Source: an uncultured Candidatus Saccharibacteria bacterium
GTDB lineage: Bacteria > Patescibacteriota > Saccharimonadia > Saccharimonadales > Saccharimonadaceae
Assembly: GCA_949101405.1 (NCBI GenBank)
Contig: CARYFM010000001.1
Location: forward strand, 62,001 to 126,000
Length of the DNA stretch: 64,000 nucleotides
Reading direction: 5' to 3'
Part shown: positions 14,624-22,945 of the stretch, one piece after another
How positions within the stretch are numbered: the stretch's first letter is position 1
How the letters are laid out: each line of letters starts with the position of its first letter
The notes under the pieces: generated by a model
What the model was told of the DNA's origin: nothing
The model's database searches: none
Seen by the model: the letters and a program-made list of their open reading frames with translations, nothing else
Program-made: the position numbers and the translations under genes

Positions 14624-16330
14624 CTATTTGGATAATGCAATAGGTTTTTCGTTCCCTTGCAAGGCAAAATAGAGTAATGGTGGTAGAAGGTAGATTTGGA
14701 GGGCGTTGGGGAGGCCAGAGAAGAATTGTAACGTCACAAGATAGGCAACCATAAGCGATAATAACAGCGGCAGGGCGGGATGTTGCCAGAAGGTAGAGGT
14801 GGGTTTGGTGGTGGCGCTACGACCATCGACAAATTTGGCTGGGAAAATTTGAGGGCAAAAGGCGAGAAGGAGGCTGAAAACAATCAAAATAATACCGATG
14901 AGGCCGAGCTCAAGCAGGAGGCTAATGGGCTGATTTTGGACGATTTCTTTAGGTGTGGTGATAACTTCAGGGAAGGCACGGTGCATAGCAGTGCCAGCGG
15001 AGCCGAGACCGACACCAAAAAGGATGCTATAGCGATTGTAGTTTATCACCGTGTAAGAAGCACAGGTGTCGTTGAAAAATGAGTTATGTGGGCAGTCATG
15101 CCCGATACGAACCGTCCTGAGATTGGCACCAGGAGCAGCAAACCAAGTTTGGAGAGCGATAGAGTTAAGGCCGAGGCGAATATCGGTAGATTCGGCAATG
15201 TAACCGTCAAATTTAGACTCTTCCATTCGCTGTGCTACCAGAGAAGATGGATGTTCTGTGGCATATTCGTGAAGAACCTGGTTAACTTCTTCACGAATAG
15301 TAATTTCTTGCGGGCGCAGATCAATAATACCGAGCGAGAGCTGGTGGATAGATTTAGTAACGCCAGAGACAAAAGTTTCGCGCGTAGGGCCAACAACGGA
15401 GAAAATTCCCTGAGCTATAAGCGTAAAAATAAAGGCAGTAACTGGTATAAAGATTAACGCGGGGCGAAACTTGTGTTGAGCAATGGTAAAAATGAGTAAA
15501 ATGACTAAAGCAACTGCGAAAGCGTAAATCGCGCCACGGGAAAAGGTGAGGAAAAGGGTGGAGGAAAATAAGAAAGCCAAAACAGCAACGGTGGCTACTC
15601 GTATTTTTGGTTTTGTTAATATCCATAATGAGAGGAGGGTGGGAGCGAGAAGGAGATTGCCCATGAATTGGGGTTCAATGGCAAAACCAGAAGGATGTGG
15701 AAAACCAAAAGTTTGCGAAACGCAGCCAACGCAGAGTAAGGTATGTTCCCTGGCAATGCCACAAACGTCTAAAATACATTGTCCCCAGCAAACCACACAG
15801 ATAATGATACAAGATATAAAGAAAGCTTTGAGTAAGGTAGGACGAAACTTGGATGGTAGACCAAAAAGTGGCGAGAGATAGACGATAGCAAAGATTGCAA
15901 AAAAGAGTAGCCAAATGATGCCAGCTGTAAGAATGGCGCGAGTATGATTGGACGACCAAAAAATAGAGAGTGTGGCATAGAGTGGAAAGAGAGCGAAGAG
16001 GAAAAATTTACGATCGCTAATCCCTTTATACTGGCTTTCTGTAGCAGGTCTAGTTTTATCGGAATCCGCTCCAGCGCCCGTCCGCACGGGGCTGTCGCTC
16101 TTCGCTGTGCGCGTGCTCGCTCTTTTAATTCCGATAAAACTAGACCTGCTACAGGAGACCATCCCTACAAAGGCAATTATGTCAAATATTACTAGCCAAA
16201 TAAGGGGAAGAGAGAGTTCAAAGTTCATGGAGGAATTGCTGCCAAGACGAATCACTGGGTAATACGAAAAGAAGAGAATGGCGGGTAAAATATAGAGCAG
16301 ACCAAAATACAGTTTGCGGAAGGGTTTCAT
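14624..16330 (-). CDS. O-antigen ligase/polymerase-like membrane protein with palindromic insert
   Basis: A 568-residue protein with about 12 membrane helices, resembling the Wzy/WaaL-type O-antigen polymerase/ligase superfamily. The long hydrophilic loop at about residues 330-440 with RIGHDCPHNSFFNDTC corresponds to the catalytic periplasmic-type loop of that superfamily. Residues about 59-97 are encoded by palindromic element copy 2 and contain GIKRAST and AKSDSPVRTGA, peptides shared only with the glycosyltransferase at 21821. The insert falls in the loop between helices 2 and 3. The ATG overlaps the stop of the upstream glycosyltransferase (ATGA). Probable role: joining or polymerising a lipid-linked surface glycan. 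Confidence 0.75.
   Translation of the reverse strand: MKPFRKLYFGLLYILPAILFFSYYPVIRLGSNSSMNFELSLPLIWLVIFDIIAFVGMVSCSRSSFIGIKRASTRTAKSDSPVRTGAGADSDKTRPATESQYKGISDRKFFLFALFPLYATLSIFWSSNHTRAILTAGIIWLLFFAIFAIVYLSPLFGLPSKFRPTLLKAFFISCIIICVVCWGQCILDVCGIAREHTLLCVGCVSQTFGFPHPSGFAIEPQFMGNLLLAPTLLSLWILTKPKIRVATVAVLAFLFSSTLFLTFSRGAIYAFAVALVILLIFTIAQHKFRPALIFIPVTAFIFTLIAQGIFSVVGPTRETFVSGVTKSIHQLSLGIIDLRPQEITIREEVNQVLHEYATEHPSSLVAQRMEESKFDGYIAESTDIRLGLNSIALQTWFAAPGANLRTVRIGHDCPHNSFFNDTCASYTVINYNRYSILFGVGLGSAGTAMHRAFPEVITTPKEIVQNQPISLLLELGLIGIILIVFSLLLAFCPQIFPAKFVDGRSATTKPTSTFWQHPALPLLLSLMVAYLVTLQFFSGLPNALQIYLLPPLLYFALQGNEKPIALSK
16039..16154 (-). repeat. palindromic element, copy 2 (inside the ligase gene)
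   Basis: Arms 16039-16065 and 16128-16154 are perfect 27-bp inverted copies, starting CTGTAGCAGG and ending TCGGAAT. They surround the 62-bp core 16066-16127, with CCCGT-N4-ACGGG and a CTTTTA end. The whole element is translated in frame in the minus-strand gene. Confidence 0.92.
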
Positions 16331-17475
16331 GAGTGCTGTACTCCAGATTTGATAATTTTAGTAATTCCCTGAGTGAAATTTTCTGCAGAAAATTTCACGG
16401 CTGATTGGCTAACTGTGGCGGAATGAAATTTTTTGGAGCTGAATTCATGCAAAGCTTTGGTGAGAGAATCTACGTTTTGTTTGGCAAAAAGTAGACCATT
16501 CTTCCCTGGTAGGATCATGTCACGACTACCGCCTTCAGCAAATGCAATGACCGGGCAGCCTGCGGCTAAAGCTTCGACGGGAGCAATACCAAATGGCTCA
16601 AGGCTAGGAAAGATATAGGCGGATGATGATTGTAAATGCTGGGCTAGTTCGGCGGTCTGAACCCAAGGGATAAATTTGATAAGTGACGAACCTTTGGCTA
16701 GACGAACGAGATTTTGATGCTCTGGGCCATCACCGATAACTGTAAGCGGTTGCTGAGTTTGGAGACAGGCTTGGATGGCGAGGTCGACACGTTTCCAGGT
16801 GACTTGGCGACAAGAAATTACAAAACCAGAACGTTTTTTAGGCTTTTTGGGAACAAATTTCTGATAATCTACCGATGGATAAATCACCTTAGCTTGGCGA
16901 TGATAGTATTTCTGGATCTGGTCGGCGGCATAATTTGAGATGGTAACGAATTGATCTGGCTGCTGGGCAGCGCGATAGTCAGCTTTTCTCAGAGGCTTAA
17001 CCAAGATTTTGAGACCGAGACGAGCGAGCGGATTCAGAATGCCAAAACCAGGATTTTGAAGATATTGATCGTAAAATTGCCAGTAATATTGCGTGGGAAC
17101 ATGACAATAACAGAGGTGAAAGGCGGACTGGTATTGACTTTTTGAGCCATGCGTGCTATAATGAGGGGATAGGGTCTTTTTAGTCTTAACACTTTTAGCT
17201 TCGGCACCAGTGACAGAAATAACTAAATCGTAATTGGATAAATCCAGGTGCGAGAAATAGATTTGGCGAAAAACGCCAAGAAAACGGCGCAGACTGGCAG
17301 GAAAAAGATTAAGCCAGCCAGTGCGAACATCAGCATCATGAAACCAATCAATTTTTTTGGGACGGTATTGCGAAGTGTAGATTGGTGCATGAGGATAGAG
17401 ATGGTGAAGCTCGAGGAGGACTTTTTCGGCGCCGCCGGGAGTAGTAAGCCAATCACAAACCAGAGCAACTTTCAC
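16327..17475 (-). CDS. GT4-family glycosyltransferase with promoter-like insert
   Basis: A 382-residue GT-B retaining glycosyltransferase. The N-terminus KVALVCDWLTTPGGAEKVL is the acceptor domain and the donor-site region is FPSLEPFGIAPVEALAAGCPVIAFAEGG, with the E-x7-E spacing of GT4. It transfers a nucleotide-activated sugar to a lipid-linked glycan at the cytoplasmic face. An extra 15 or so residues (about 103-118, ..SPHYSTHGSK..) interrupt the usual AK..K-to-HLCYCH connection; their DNA is a full plus-strand promoter. It starts at GTG, overlapping the previous stop (GTGA), and its own stop overlaps the ligase start, so three genes are coupled. Confidence 0.88.
   Translation of the reverse strand: MKVALVCDWLTTPGGAEKVLLELHHLYPHAPIYTSQYRPKKIDWFHDADVRTGWLNLFPASLRRFLGVFRQIYFSHLDLSNYDLVISVTGAEAKSVKTKKTLSPHYSTHGSKSQYQSAFHLCYCHVPTQYYWQFYDQYLQNPGFGILNPLARLGLKILVKPLRKADYRAAQQPDQFVTISNYAADQIQKYYHRQAKVIYPSVDYQKFVPKKPKKRSGFVISCRQVTWKRVDLAIQACLQTQQPLTVIGDGPEHQNLVRLAKGSSLIKFIPWVQTAELAQHLQSSSAYIFPSLEPFGIAPVEALAAGCPVIAFAEGGSRDMILPGKNGLLFAKQNVDSLTKALHEFSSKKFHSATVSQSAVKFSAENFTQGITKIIKSGVQHS
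17134..17162 (+). promoter_or_regulatory. antisense consensus promoter inside the GT4 gene
   Basis: TTGACT, 17-bp spacer ending GTGC, TATAAT on the plus strand within a minus-strand gene. It sits in a segment that interrupts the protein family alignment. The surrounding 41 bp resembles the intergenic promoter at 36148, including TTGACTTTTT, GTGCTATAAT and a downstream GATAGGG. Confidence 0.65.
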
Positions 17476-18896
17476 TTTGCTCCCCTACGGAATAATACTG
17501 CGCCGATAGTGCGGAACATGATACGAAAGTCCATGCTAAGCGACCAATTCTGGATATAATAGAGATCTAGTGCGCGGCGTTCGTCAAAAGAAATATCTCG
17601 ACGACCAGAGACCTGTGCGAGACCAGTAAGGCCAGACTTAACTGATAATAAGAGTGAACGGTCGCCATAGTGATGAAGTTCGCCAGGGACTAAAGCACGA
17701 GGGCCAACGAGAGAAATATCCCCACGCAGAACATTAAATAGCTGTGGTAACTCATCTAGTGAACTAGCGCGAAGAAACTTGCCAAGTTTGGTGATACGAG
17801 GATCGTTGGGGATTTTATCGCCGTTTTGACGATATTTTTTAATCAACTGCGGTTTACCCATTTTGGTAAAAGCTTCTTCAGGAGAAAGACCGCTATATTC
17901 AGGCTTCATAGAACGGAATTTGTAAATCTTAAAACGACGATTGTAACGCGAAAGGCGAGTTTCGGCATAAATAACTGGCGCTTTGGGGTCGGCAATCTTT
18001 TGCATAATCCAAATAATTCCCATAGGAACAGCAGCAATGATGAGGGCGACGATACTAAAAATCACATCGCAGAGACGTTTGACGACTTTGGCTCCACCAG
18101 CTAATGGTGTGATATTAACTAGGATTGCTGGCGTGTCTCCGATAAGTTCAAGCTCACCCATCTGGGAAGTGAGCATGGAATTGGATGGTACAAAGTAATA
18201 TAAAAGATGGCGCTCAATCGCTTGGCGATAAACGTAATCTGTGTGACGATCATCGGTTTGAAAAATAACGTCGGGTTTGGCTTTGCGTAGGGCTTCTTTG
18301 AGTGAAGAATACTGCTTGCGACGCAGATCCTTAGGGATGTATTTAGCAGCAGAAACCACACCAGCCAGTGTAAAACCAGATTCGGGAAAAGCAGCGATAT
18401 AGTCAGCAAGATATTCGGTATTTTTGGTGCTCCCTACAATTACGGCTCGTAAAATTGCGCGTTTGCTCTTGAGAATAAGTTTGCGTATCATACGTACTAG
18501 CCCGCGGAAGGTACATAGCAAAAGAAAACAAGAAATAACAGTATAAAGAGCCAGGATACGTACTGGGAATAGATCGACCAGCATGAAAAAATCGTAACTA
18601 ATGATCGCCATAACACCAACTACAGACGCCAGGAAGAGGCGACCAATTTCTGACCAGCGATTACGACTGAGAAAAATAGACTTACGATAGAGCCCGAAAG
18701 CGGCCAAGATAATGATATAAATGGGCAACAATAACAGAAGTGAAGCGACAAATTTCCAGGGCTCAGATTCAAAATAAAAGGGTCGTTGATCGAGGTGAGT
18801 ACGCATAAAATAGGCTAATAAAAAAGAGAGGCTAATAGCAAAAGCGTCGCCAAGGATGAGGCAAATCCGGAAAATTAACCCAAAATCTTTTTTCAT
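17472..18896 (-). CDS. polyprenyl phosphoglycosyl transferase (WbaP/WcaJ-like)
   Basis: A 474-residue enzyme that moves sugar-1-phosphate from a UDP-sugar to undecaprenyl phosphate and so starts a surface glycan. Four N-terminal helices (about 8-135) are followed by a Rossmann-like domain (about 140-255), a re-entrant helix (272-295) and the catalytic domain with KIYKFRSMKPEYSG, DPRITKLGKFLRASSLDELPQL and VGPRALVPGE, including the conserved Asp/Glu pair. The -10 box TATAAT lies 6 nt before the ATG at 18896, with no ribosome-binding site. First gene of a three-gene unit with the GT4 and ligase genes. Confidence 0.92.
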   Translation of the reverse strand: MKKDFGLIFRICLILGDAFAISLSFLLAYFMRTHLDQRPFYFESEPWKFVASLLLLLPIYIIILAAFGLYRKSIFLSRNRWSEIGRLFLASVVGVMAIISYDFFMLVDLFPVRILALYTVISCFLLLCTFRGLVRMIRKLILKSKRAILRAVIVGSTKNTEYLADYIAAFPESGFTLAGVVSAAKYIPKDLRRKQYSSLKEALRKAKPDVIFQTDDRHTDYVYRQAIERHLLYYFVPSNSMLTSQMGELELIGDTPAILVNITPLAGGAKVVKRLCDVIFSIVALIIAAVPMGIIWIMQKIADPKAPVIYAETRLSRYNRRFKIYKFRSMKPEYSGLSPEEAFTKMGKPQLIKKYRQNGDKIPNDPRITKLGKFLRASSLDELPQLFNVLRGDISLVGPRALVPGELHHYGDRSLLLSVKSGLTGLAQVSGRRDISFDERRALDLYYIQNWSLSMDFRIMFRTIGAVLFRRGAK

Positions 18897-18967
18897 AGCA
18901 TAATTATAACATACTGCAGGAAATAACAGATGTGTGATAGAATAAGAGTAGAGATTTTGGAGGTTTT

Positions 18968-19993
18968 ATGAAGAAAGTAAAAATTTTATTAACCGGTGGG
19001 ACAGGATTTATTGGATCACATACGGCGGTAGAGCTGATTGAATCTGGGTACGAGGTGGAGATTTTGGACAATCTCTACAATAGCAAGATAGAGGCATTGG
19101 ATCATATTGCAGAAATTACTGGCGTACGTCCGAAGTTTTATAAAGTGGATATTCGAGATAAGTCCGTAATGAAGCAAGTATTCGCCGAGGGTGAATTTGA
19201 CGCGGTAATTCATTTTGCTGGGTTGAAAGCAGTGGCTGAATCAGTAGAAAAACCACTAGAATATTATGAAGTAAATATCGGTGGAACAATAAATTTGTTA
19301 GAATGCATGCAAGAACATAGCGTGCATAAGATTATCTTTTCGTCGTCGGCGACAGTGTATGGAGAGCCTGATTCCCCACTTTGTGTGGAGAGTTTGCCGG
19401 TGGGGCGAGATTTGGCTAATCCTTACGGTCGCACGAAATACTTTATTGAAGAAATTTTGCGTGATGTGGCAGTGTCAGATCCGAAGTTTCAGGTGACGAT
19501 TTTGCGTTATTTCAACCCGATTGGAGCGCACGCTTCTGGATTGCTGGGCGAAGATCCGAATGATAAACCCAATAATTTAATGCCGATTGTAATGAAAGTA
19601 GCAGCTGGCGAAATCTCAGAATTGTCAATTTATGGCAACGATTACGACACACCAGATGGGACCTGCATTCGTGACTATATTCATGTGGTAGATTTAGCTA
19701 AAGGGCACGTGGCAGCGGTGGAGAAAATTGGGCAAGATGAGCAAGTACAAACATACAATCTGGGCACTGGACGCGGGTTATCAGTGATGGAGATTGTGAA
19801 GGCGTTTTCGAAAGCCAGTGGCAAAGCCTTGCCACATAAGGTAGTGGGGCGCCGAGCGGGAGACTTAGCGGCTTTATGTGCTGATCCGAGCCATGCTGAA
19901 GAAAAATTAAGTTGGAAAACTAAACTGACGATTGATGATGCGATGCGTGACACGATTAATTATCTGCAAAAGCAGGGCGCAAAATTAAAGTAG
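18968..19993 (+). CDS. galE: UDP-glucose 4-epimerase
   Basis: A 341-residue extended short-chain dehydrogenase that interconverts UDP-glucose and UDP-galactose. The NAD-binding glycine motif is GGTGFIGSH (residues 9-17), the catalytic serine/threonine segment is SSSATVYG, and the active-site YxxxK is in YGRTKYF. Later come ILRYFNPIGAH and the UDP-sugar-binding CIRDYIHVVDLA. GGAGG stands upstream of the ATG. With glf at 22945 it would supply UDP-galactofuranose to this locus. Cassette B begins 12 bp after its stop codon. Confidence 0.95.
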   Translation: MKKVKILLTGGTGFIGSHTAVELIESGYEVEILDNLYNSKIEALDHIAEITGVRPKFYKVDIRDKSVMKQVFAEGEFDAVIHFAGLKAVAESVEKPLEYYEVNIGGTINLLECMQEHSVHKIIFSSSATVYGEPDSPLCVESLPVGRDLANPYGRTKYFIEEILRDVAVSDPKFQVTILRYFNPIGAHASGLLGEDPNDKPNNLMPIVMKVAAGEISELSIYGNDYDTPDGTCIRDYIHVVDLAKGHVAAVEKIGQDEQVQTYNLGTGRGLSVMEIVKAFSKASGKALPHKVVGRRAGDLAALCADPSHAEEKLSWKTKLTIDDAMRDTINYLQKQGAKLK

Positions 19994-20004
19994 GGCTAAT
20001 TCCC

Positions 20005-20222
20005 CTTCGTGCGCAGCGGGCGTATATATTTATCAATGTCTGCTGGTACTTTTAGAGGTGCTGGGCATTATGCTAATGGTTGGTCATCACATAGTGGCAA
20101 TATTACATCTAATGCTTATTATCTTGAAATCTTTACTGCAGTCGAACCATCTCTAGGCCCTAATCAACGTTGGTTCGGTTTCTCCCTCCGCTGCCTGAGT
20201 ACTGTATTAGGGATGTGAGGAG
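20005..20222 (+). pseudogene. promoterless FISUMP-like C-terminal cassette B
   Basis: 218 bp encoding 70 residues, FVRSGRIYLS to LRCLSTVLGM, then TGA. It aligns without gaps to cassette A. The first 16 bp and last 39 bp are identical to A, while most internal positions differ, including third codon positions. It has no start, signal peptide or N-terminal half and starts right after galE. It is convergent with the full-length FISUMP-domain gene, whose stop lies 4 bp past the cassette end. It may be a donor cassette or a duplicated 3' remnant. Confidence 0.65.
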
Positions 20223-20225
20223 GAA

Positions 20226-21470
20226 TTATTGTTGAGCAGCAACACAACGAATTGCTACGGGATCAGTAAATGGTTCATCGGAAAACCACACCGTATAGCT
20301 AGGTACAAAAATTCTGTCTGTGTACATTGAACTGCTGCCTTTTGCTGTACGCGAAGCATAATCATAACTACCAGAGAGGTAAAGCGGGGCATTAGCATTG
20401 GGCCTGGTGGGCATATTATACATATTAACCACCAAATTATGTAGACTTCCAGAGATATTGCCATTAGAGTTGCCGCCGAGTGGTAACTTCCAGCCTTTCG
20501 GGCAAATACTACTAGAATATTCTGCTCCATTAGCGGTGGCTGATGTTTGCGAACCAGCCAAAGCAATTCCGGCAGAATAAGTCATATTATCAGCACTCAT
20601 AATATCGGAAGGAGGTGTCCATGTAGTAGTGACATCGCTATCAGATGAAGTAAGCGGCGTGCTTTTAGATAATCCCAAGGTCAAATTTTGTTGCATCCAG
20701 CAATTTCCATCTTTTAATTTTGCTACCTTGTATTTTTTGCCATCACGGTAGTCTATTAAGATTTTGCTATCACTATCGTTTGACCAGATCTTGCTAGCAG
20801 CGCAAATTTCTGGTTTGATATCTTGCATATAGTATAAATCATTAATGGAAACTGCTTGAATTGGGTTTACCACTACCGAAAGCATTATAGAGCCTTTATA
20901 TAAACCAGCGGGTAAACTAGTATCAATCATGGTACCAAAGGTAATCTTATATGACTGCTGAGTAGATGAAGTGCTGGTTGAAAGAACCTCAGTGCTAGTA
21001 TTAGATAATGGCGAATATTGATCAGTGTCGGTGGCGATATCATTCCCTATGTGATAGCCCCAAGTATTAGGAGTGAAATTTTCCATAGTAGTCTTAGTAG
21101 TAATCGTAGTGATTTCTTTGGTACCAGTACCGCTGGTAGGCTTCAATGCGGTTCCATCTACAGTATTGAGCAAAACTTTGAGTCCATCCCTACTATTAGT
21201 GGCAATATTCAAATCTGCAACACCCTTATTGAAATTCCCTGTAGATTTAGGGACAGCTTCAATATCTACTTTCTCTGATATTGCTATGGAAACTACAGGT
21301 TTCACCCAAATACGAGTTTCCGTATTAACATTTTCGGTGGCAAGTACGTCCTCTGGATTATCTGAGGTTTGAGCATGTGTCGGCTGATTGATTGGAAAGG
21401 ACATTGCTGCTACTACTAAAAACAATAAGCTAATACTGACTTTGCCCCAAAAATTGATTTTCTTCTCCAT
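20226..21470 (-). CDS. secreted FISUMP-domain surface protein
   Basis: A 414-residue exported protein. A signal peptide or anchor at about residues 10-33 ends near PTHAQT. A beta-rich region of about 190 residues follows, then a FISUMP-type domain with YYMQDIKPEICAA, DGNCWMQQNLTL, YSSSICPKGWKLPLGG and a C-terminal AIRCVAAQQ. Such domains (Fibrobacter succinogenes major paralogous type, C-type-lectin-like) occur on exposed and often multi-copy surface proteins. GGAGGAATA precedes the ATG, and a foldable hairpin (21485-21525) sits just above the ribosome-binding site. Its C-terminus differs from the LRCLSTVLGM end of the two cassettes. Confidence 0.75.
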   Translation of the reverse strand: MEKKINFWGKVSISLLFLVVAAMSFPINQPTHAQTSDNPEDVLATENVNTETRIWVKPVVSIAISEKVDIEAVPKSTGNFNKGVADLNIATNSRDGLKVLLNTVDGTALKPTSGTGTKEITTITTKTTMENFTPNTWGYHIGNDIATDTDQYSPLSNTSTEVLSTSTSSTQQSYKITFGTMIDTSLPAGLYKGSIMLSVVVNPIQAVSINDLYYMQDIKPEICAASKIWSNDSDSKILIDYRDGKKYKVAKLKDGNCWMQQNLTLGLSKSTPLTSSDSDVTTTWTPPSDIMSADNMTYSAGIALAGSQTSATANGAEYSSSICPKGWKLPLGGNSNGNISGSLHNLVVNMYNMPTRPNANAPLYLSGSYDYASRTAKGSSSMYTDRIFVPSYTVWFSDEPFTDPVAIRCVAAQQ

Positions 21471-21820
21471 TATTCCTCCATTTTGGTAACAAAAAGTATG
21501 GTATCACTCGCCTATACTTTTTACCTTAGATTTATATTGTTTTAGCCACCTCTGGTGTCGCCTATATTATATATGCAATCTATCTCACCAAACTATAAGG
21601 CCATGTTTGGGTACGTGAAGGAACTATCGCCAATACAAAAAGCGACACCGCGAGGTGTCTAAGCCGTTCATAACCATTTACGAAGAATTGATTATTTACG
21701 CGATGCCGCTTAAATGCAATTCTCCTATAAATGATTGTTCAAAATGAACTTATCCAAAAATTGGCTATGATTTGACTTAGACAATTCTATTATACCATAG
21801 TTTTGATAAACACAAGAGTT
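21471..21820 (-). other. intergenic leader region of the FISUMP gene
   Basis: 350 bp without a gene. It holds a hairpin (21485-21525; GGTA..AAAGTAT with ATACTTT..TACC) immediately upstream of the ribosome-binding site, a -10-like TATAAT (21566-21571, minus) with a weak -35, a short stem CCACCTCTGGTG near 21546-21557, and the terminator at 21634-21660. The rest shows nothing recognisable. Confidence 0.5.
21634..21660 (-). terminator. terminator downstream of the glf/GT2 operon
   Basis: Stem GACACC/GGTGTC with a 4-nt loop, followed on the minus strand by GCTTTTTGTATT. It is about 160 bp past the stop codon at 21821. Confidence 0.7.
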
Positions 21821-22945
21821 TTATCTAAAATATGCGTAGATTTTCCAGGCGATTTTAAAAACTGACAGCCCTAACAAAAGAGTGCGCATTGCAAGTCGGT
21901 CGCGATGTGTAGAATTGGGGTTTTTGAGCACCCAAGTTCTATGCTCACGCAAATACTGAATGATTTCCTGTTCAGTCTGGCGAAATTTAGTGCTTTCTAT
22001 TGAAGTTGGCGTGATAAGCACCATCTGGCGCAAAATACTAAAACGAGCGTGCATGCGACGCAGATTAGTGACGTCTTGCAAACTGGGAAAATTCTGGTCG
22101 ATCTCATCACACATTTGATCGGTTAGTTTGATGAGATCGAGTTTATTGAAGTTGAAGGATTGATGAATGATAGAATAGGAATTTTGATAATAATAGTAAA
22201 GTGAGGTGAGGGTATAAGAAATTTGTGGGCATTGCATGATGAGGCGATAGGTGGTACCAACGTCTTCGTAGAGTTTGCCTAGTGGGAACTGGACGGTTTT
22301 GAAAAGATCACGGTGATAGAGTTTTCCACAGGCAGACATAGTAAAGCCCTCTTCGAGCAACATGCGACGAAGGCATTCTTTGGTGGTGAGAGTTTGTTGG
22401 TTAACATTAGTACAACTTTTTGGCTCAGACTTGCTGTTTGGTGTAATTTCGGAGAAAGCGCAAATACGCACGGGTGTATCTGGTAAATTTATAAGCACCT
22501 CTAGCATGGCAGGAGCGATAGTATCGTCGGAATCAACAAAAGTAATGTACTCCCCCTTGGCAATTTTGAGGGCAGCATTACGAGCACTTGATAAACCGGC
22601 GTTCTCCTGGTGGATAACGTGAATTTTTTTATGCATTTTAGCAATCAGATCGCAAAGCTCACCAGCACCATCGGGTGAACCATCATTGACGATAATAATC
22701 TCAAAATTAGGGTAGGTTTGCGCCAAAATGGAGTCGATGCAACGCTGGAGGGTAGATTTAGTATTGTAAACTGGAACAATGACAGAAACATAAGGAGAAC
22801 TAGTTTGACTAAAGGCATCATCGTAGCCGGAAGCAGTATTTTGGCTCAAGGAATCCGCTATAGCGCCAGTCCGTACGGGGCTGTCGCTCTTCGCTGCATG
22901 CGTGCTCGCTCTTTTAATTCCTTTTACCAAGGTGTTGCCTTTCAT
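21821..22945 (-). CDS. GT2-family glycosyltransferase with palindromic N-terminal extension
   Basis: A 374-residue GT-A inverting glycosyltransferase. The nucleotide-sugar domain begins YVSVIVPVYNTKSTL (about residue 52), with the DGSPDGAG loop, the metal-binding FVDSDDT and the following ENAGLSSARN. Before the domain are about 50 extra residues, the first 39 or so encoded by palindromic element copy 3 and containing GIKRAST and AKSDSPVRTGA. The ATG lies right at the edge of that element and overlaps the glf stop. Probably the last gene of the permease-ATPase-glf-GT2 unit. Confidence 0.85.
   Translation of the reverse strand: MKGNTLVKGIKRASTHAAKSDSPVRTGAIADSLSQNTASGYDDAFSQTSSPYVSVIVPVYNTKSTLQRCIDSILAQTYPNFEIIIVNDGSPDGAGELCDLIAKMHKKIHVIHQENAGLSSARNAALKIAKGEYITFVDSDDTIAPAMLEVLINLPDTPVRICAFSEITPNSKSEPKSCTNVNQQTLTTKECLRRMLLEEGFTMSACGKLYHRDLFKTVQFPLGKLYEDVGTTYRLIMQCPQISYTLTSLYYYYQNSYSIIHQSFNFNKLDLIKLTDQMCDEIDQNFPSLQDVTNLRRMHARFSILRQMVLITPTSIESTKFRQTEQEIIQYLREHRTWVLKNPNSTHRDRLAMRTLLLGLSVFKIAWKIYAYFR
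22828..22943 (-). repeat. palindromic element, copy 3 (5' end of the GT2 gene)
   Basis: Core 22855-22916, again 62 bp, 53 or so of them identical to copy 2, flanked by 27-bp arms 22828-22854 and 22917-22943. The innermost 7 bp of the arms (AAGGAAT/ATTCCTT) pair perfectly and the outer parts only partly, mostly differing by transitions, as in an older, decaying palindrome. It is translated in frame. Confidence 0.85.

Noticed and set aside
14169..20222. Diversity-generating retroelement (DGR) variable repeats, since the domain is C-type-lectin-like and variable near the C-terminus
   Set aside because: Differences between the cassettes occur at all base types and at third positions, not only where a template adenine could explain them. 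No reverse transcriptase or template repeat is visible in the window.
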